The notes below the pieces were generated by a model that made no database searches, had not been told where the DNA came from, and saw only the letters and a list, made by a program, of their open reading frames with translations. From Methanomethylovorans sp041447285 (GTDB lineage Archaea > Halobacteriota > Methanosarcinia > Methanosarcinales > Methanosarcinaceae): DNA of 64,000 nt. A program made the translations under genes and the position numbers. The DNA lies in assembly GCF_041447285.1 (NCBI RefSeq), contig NZ_JBGMEB010000026.1, positions 3,791 to 67,790 of the forward strand, written 5' to 3'. Shown in pieces: positions 61,429-64,000 of the stretch. Position 1 is the stretch's first letter. Each line of letters starts with the position of its first letter.

Positions 61429-62043
61429 ATGCTAAAAATTACTCCATATCTTGGAATACTTGTAATTATCGTATCCATTGCAGGTTTGTGGTATCCTGTT
61501 CTGGGATACTTCATGCTGTTGGTATTTGCCACTTTGCTGATCATCAGTCCTTTCAGAGGAAGGTGGTTCTGTGGAAATCTATGTCCCAGAGGTAGTTTCA
61601 ATGATTTCTGGGTAGGCAAGATTAGCCAGAACAAAAAGATCCCTCCAGTGCTCAGAAGTCTCTGGATAAGGATTCCTATATTCCTAATTATGATGGGATT
61701 TATGGGATACAGGTTGCTGCAGACACATGGATTGTTCAATCAGATTGGTATGGTCTTTGTGATAATGTGTCTTACAACCACTACAGTAGCCATATTAGTT
61801 GGTGTTTCCATCAATCCCAGAACATGGTGTACTTTCTGCCCAATGGGAACGCTGCAACACATTTTAGGAAAAGATAAATACCAAATTATTCTTGATGATG
61901 AGAAATGCATCAACTGCAAGAAATGTGATAAAGTGTGTCCAATGCAGTTGGATGTACGCAAGAGTCTCTCAAAAAGAGATTGCATTAAATGTGGCAGATG
62001 CATTGATATTTGTCCAAAGGATGCACTTGCATTTGAAAATTGA
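61429..62043 (+). CDS. NapH-like polyferredoxin membrane protein
   Basis: This 204-residue protein has four membrane helices. Between them are GRWFCGNLCPRGSFNDFW near residues 45-62 and RTWCTFCPMGTLQHI near 126-140, the cysteine pairs of the NapH/CcoG-type 4Fe-4S membrane proteins. The C-terminal part has two ferredoxin motifs, CINCKKCDKVCP and CIKCGRCIDICP. Such proteins carry electrons across or along the membrane to a reductase. It is co-transcribed with the regulator upstream. The partner reductase is not in this window. Confidence 0.9.
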   Translation: MLKITPYLGILVIIVSIAGLWYPVLGYFMLLVFATLLIISPFRGRWFCGNLCPRGSFNDFWVGKISQNKKIPPVLRSLWIRIPIFLIMMGFMGYRLLQTHGLFNQIGMVFVIMCLTTTTVAILVGVSINPRTWCTFCPMGTLQHILGKDKYQIILDDEKCINCKKCDKVCPMQLDVRKSLSKRDCIKCGRCIDICPKDALAFEN

Positions 62044-62070
62044 GGTTTTGGACCTCTTTTACTTTTCTTT
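62042..62070 (+). terminator. Hairpin terminator after the NapH-like gene
   Basis: GAGGT and ACCTC pair around TTTGG at 62042-62056 and are followed by TTTTACTTTTCTTT. A short stem with a T-rich tract right after the stop codon (62041-62043) is a typical archaeal terminator. Confidence 0.55.
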
Positions 62071-62145
62071 ATAATTTGATCCTATACCAAACGCTAAACA
62101 TTTAAATCTTAAACTCCATGCAAATAATTAAGCAAGGAGAATTAA

Positions 62146-63270
62146 ATGAAAAATTCATTCATTTATGCTCTATTGGTCTTTTTCATACTTGTGTGTATAC
62201 AGCCAGTACATGCTTTTACAGCTTTAAGCAGTGATGATCCTTATATTATAATTGACAATGTTGTAGAAGATGATCTGTATGTTGCCGGTGGGAATGTGAT
62301 AATAGAAGGGACTGTCATAGGAGATGTGGTTGCTGCTGCTGGTAATGTGACAGTCAAAGGGAATATCACGCAGGACCTGATTGTTGCTGCTGGCGAAGTG
62401 ACAATAGATGGAGTTGTGGGGGATGATGTAAGGGCTTTGGGGGGCACGATCTCTATAAAAGGTAATGTTGGTGATGATGTAATTGTTGCCAGTGGAGATT
62501 TTGACCTGGCCGGATCCGGTTCCATAGGTGGTGATCTATCTATGGGTGTTGGGAAATCTACTCTTTCCGGAAATGTGGCTGGTAATGTCACAGGCGGGAT
62601 GGAGGCTCTCAATATTTATGGTAAAATTGGTAAAAATGTCGACATATCAACAGGGAAATTATATGTGGACCCGACAGCAGATGTAGGGGGTAAATTAAAA
62701 TATCGTAGTTCTTCTGAATCTGCTATTCCCGAGAATATCAATGCCAGCAATGTGACTTCCCTCTATCAGGAAAAAGAGGATGAGAAGGGATTTTCTGTAT
62801 TCTGGTGGGTAATAAAATATCTTTCTCTTGTGATTCTTGGACTAGTGTCCCTTGCCATCTGGCCAAACCGGACAATAAATGTAGCTGAAAGCATTCCAAA
62901 AGAACCCGTAAAGAACCTAGCAATTGGTCTTATACTTGTCTTTACAGCTTTTATAGCCGCATTTTTCCTATTTATCAGCTTGATAGGTATACCACTTAGT
63001 ATAGCATTACTATGTATAACGTTCTTCGAACTGTATGCTGCACGCTTCCTTGCTGGAATCTGGATAGGCAATGCAATATTCAGGAAATTTGGAAAGCATT
63101 CAAGCCCATGGATGGACCTGATCGTTGGCGTATTTGTAATATTGTTGCTTACCAGTCTGCCTGTTATAGGTACTCTGCTTTATGTTTTATTTACGTTTGT
63201 ATCTATAGGAAACATCTACCATGAACAAAAACAGCACTATGCAGACCTCAAAAAATTCAATGCTCTTTAA
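62146..63270 (+). CDS. Secreted bactofilin-like beta-helix protein with membrane domain
   Basis: This 374-residue protein has a signal peptide (about residues 1-24), then about 150 residues of short glycine-rich repeats with the period of a right-handed beta helix (GDVVAAAGNVTVKGNI, GDDVRALGGTISIKGNVGDD). This is the pattern of polymer-forming bactofilin-type domains. A linker with NINASNVTS leads to four membrane helices from residue 215 to 355. The C-terminal domain is YccF/DUF-type hydrophobic. Bactofilins usually polymerise in the cytoplasm; here the repeats follow a signal peptide, so they should lie outside. ATG 62146 follows AAGGAGAATTAA. Confidence 0.82.
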   Translation: MKNSFIYALLVFFILVCIQPVHAFTALSSDDPYIIIDNVVEDDLYVAGGNVIIEGTVIGDVVAAAGNVTVKGNITQDLIVAAGEVTIDGVVGDDVRALGGTISIKGNVGDDVIVASGDFDLAGSGSIGGDLSMGVGKSTLSGNVAGNVTGGMEALNIYGKIGKNVDISTGKLYVDPTADVGGKLKYRSSSESAIPENINASNVTSLYQEKEDEKGFSVFWWVIKYLSLVILGLVSLAIWPNRTINVAESIPKEPVKNLAIGLILVFTAFIAAFFLFISLIGIPLSIALLCITFFELYAARFLAGIWIGNAIFRKFGKHSSPWMDLIVGVFVILLLTSLPVIGTLLYVLFTFVSIGNIYHEQKQHYADLKKFNAL

Positions 63271-63306
63271 ATTGCTTGACTTTTTTACGATTCACGATAG
63301 ATCACT

Positions 63307-63759
63307 ATGAAGCGGATTTGTACAACTGTTGATATTGAAGCATCAGCAAAGGATGTATGGGAGATACTCTGTGATTTCAAGGAATATCATAACTGGAATC
63401 CTTTTATCACCAGCATTTCTGGTAAACTGAAAGCTGGGGAAGTCCTTGATGCAAAGTTTAAAGCTAATAATTCCTTCGGATTCAATCTCAAGCCTCTGGT
63501 ACTTAACGTGGAGGAAAATAAGGAAATACGCTGGAAAGGCCATTTTATTATAAAGGGAATATTTGATGGCGAGCATATGTTAAGGATAGAGGAAAAGGAA
63601 AATGGAAATGTTCATTTCATAAACTGTGAAAAGTTCACTGGTGTGCTGGCACCAGTTTTAATGTTTCTTATAAAAAGAGATACGGAAAAAGGTTTCATTG
63701 CTATGAACGAGCAACTGAAGAAAATGGCTGAAAAGAAAAAGGCAGACAGAGATTGCTGA
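63307..63759 (+). CDS. SRPBCC (polyketide cyclase/START-like) family protein
   Basis: This 150-residue protein has the SRPBCC start ICTTVDIEASAKDVWEILCDFKEYHNWNPFITSISG and a hydrophobic-cavity fold with alternating strands and a last long helix (MFLIKRDTEKGFIAMNEQLKKMAEKKK). Such proteins bind or carry hydrophobic ligands or act as cyclase or chaperone domains. The ligand is not evident. It lies 36 bp after the bactofilin-like gene on the same strand and may share its transcript. Its end is followed by about 150 bp of spacer and then the 5S rRNA of the opposite strand. Confidence 0.85.
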   Translation: MKRICTTVDIEASAKDVWEILCDFKEYHNWNPFITSISGKLKAGEVLDAKFKANNSFGFNLKPLVLNVEENKEIRWKGHFIIKGIFDGEHMLRIEEKENGNVHFINCEKFTGVLAPVLMFLIKRDTEKGFIAMNEQLKKMAEKKKADRDC

Positions 63760-63906
63760 TATTTCTTTAAAAGATACTGCTGTGAAATCTTCTTTACACC
63801 TATTTCAAATTCAAAGCTTTAATAGATGGTGATAGAATAGAATCAGAGTACAAACTAATTAAAGAGCTGTAGTCGTTAGAATTAGAGTTAAAATTCATAG
63901 AGTGAG

Positions 63907-64000
63907 CATAGCAGCGATCCGAAGTTCCCAAAGGCTCGCGCACTTAAGTACAGTACGGAACGTGGACAGGCTTATCTTCTGTGTTCGGGATGGGTACAGG
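63907..64000 (-). rRNA. rrf: 5S ribosomal RNA, 5' part beyond the window edge
   Basis: Read on the minus strand, the edge carries CCCATCCCGAACACAGAAG and GTGCGCGAGCCTTTGGGAA, the conserved loop C and loop E/helix IV segments of archaeal 5S rRNA. The 3' end is placed near 63907 by comparison with the remembered Methanosarcina 5S ending. About 94 of roughly 120 bases are inside. The 5' end and any 23S and 16S genes lie beyond 64000. Confidence 0.9.

Noticed and set aside
1..64000. Search for transposases, integrases or IS ends
   Set aside because: No transposase or integrase-like protein apart from Cas1 and no terminal inverted-repeat/target-duplication pair was seen in the window.

Overview
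The window is archaeal and fits a methylotrophic or aceticlastic methanogen of the Methanosarcinaceae (a Methanosarcina, Methanolobus or Methanomethylovorans relative). The evidence is the eukaryote-like ribosomal proteins L7Ae, S28e, L24e and S6e with aIF5B, tRNA methyltransferase aTrm56 and AMP phosphorylase, BRE/TATA-type promoters, lipoproteins rich in N-glycosylation sequons, a PGF-type C-terminal sorting signal and an archaeal 5S rRNA. The species cannot be fixed from the sequence alone.

Layout. 1-4183 (minus): two tandem S-layer-like (COG1361-type) exported proteins, one cut by the window edge, translationally coupled behind an HAE3-type RND transporter. 4379-10916: a bidirectional membrane-remodelling locus. 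Leftward are an SPFH-like protein and a PEGA-domain membrane protein, both ending in the same zinc ribbon. Rightward are a ribbon-helix-helix mini-protein, an ESCRT-III/Snf7-like coiled-coil protein, a Vps4-like MIT-AAA ATPase and a coiled-coil/winged-helix protein. This is the most unusual locus here: an ESCRT-like kit in a euryarchaeon. 11009-14595 (minus): ribosomal and translation operon rpl7ae-rps28e-rpl24e-ndk-infB-rps6e. 14854-18754 (minus): an exported protein of unknown function, the sufCB Fe-S assembly operon, a cytochrome-b5-like mini-protein and a GNAT acetyltransferase. 19012-22476: a polar amino-acid ABC transporter, a second GNAT and a tiny sequon-rich lipoprotein that shares leader, signal peptide and 3' hairpins with the ABC binding protein. 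22706-24771 (minus): AMP phosphorylase and trm56.

25028-39429 holds a complete type I-B (Tneap/Cst-like) CRISPR-Cas locus, cas8-cas7-cas5-cas3-cas6-cas1-cas2-cas4, followed by a leader and an array of about 84 repeats of 37 bp. The array decays at its distal end and contains one spacer twice, four units apart.

39691-48418: small proteins of unknown function, a guanine-deaminase-like enzyme, a sarcinarray-like protein with a PGF-CTERM-like tail next to a 1338-residue membrane-anchored surface protein, and an MscS-like channel. 48475-56532: prephenate dehydratase, then a MoxR-DUF58-VWA membrane complex. 56835-60877: Fe/Mn superoxide dismutase and an OpuC-type osmoprotectant transporter. 61023-63759: a winged-helix regulator with a repeated CAGTACT operator candidate, a NapH-like Fe-S membrane protein, a secreted bactofilin-like protein and an SRPBCC protein. 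The right edge carries the 3' part of a minus-strand 5S rRNA, so an rRNA operon lies beyond it.

Gene calls rest on reading translations, motifs, start sites and spacing. No database search was possible. Family names are therefore recognition from memory, and remote assignments (ESCRT-III, SPFH, sarcinarray) need profile searches.
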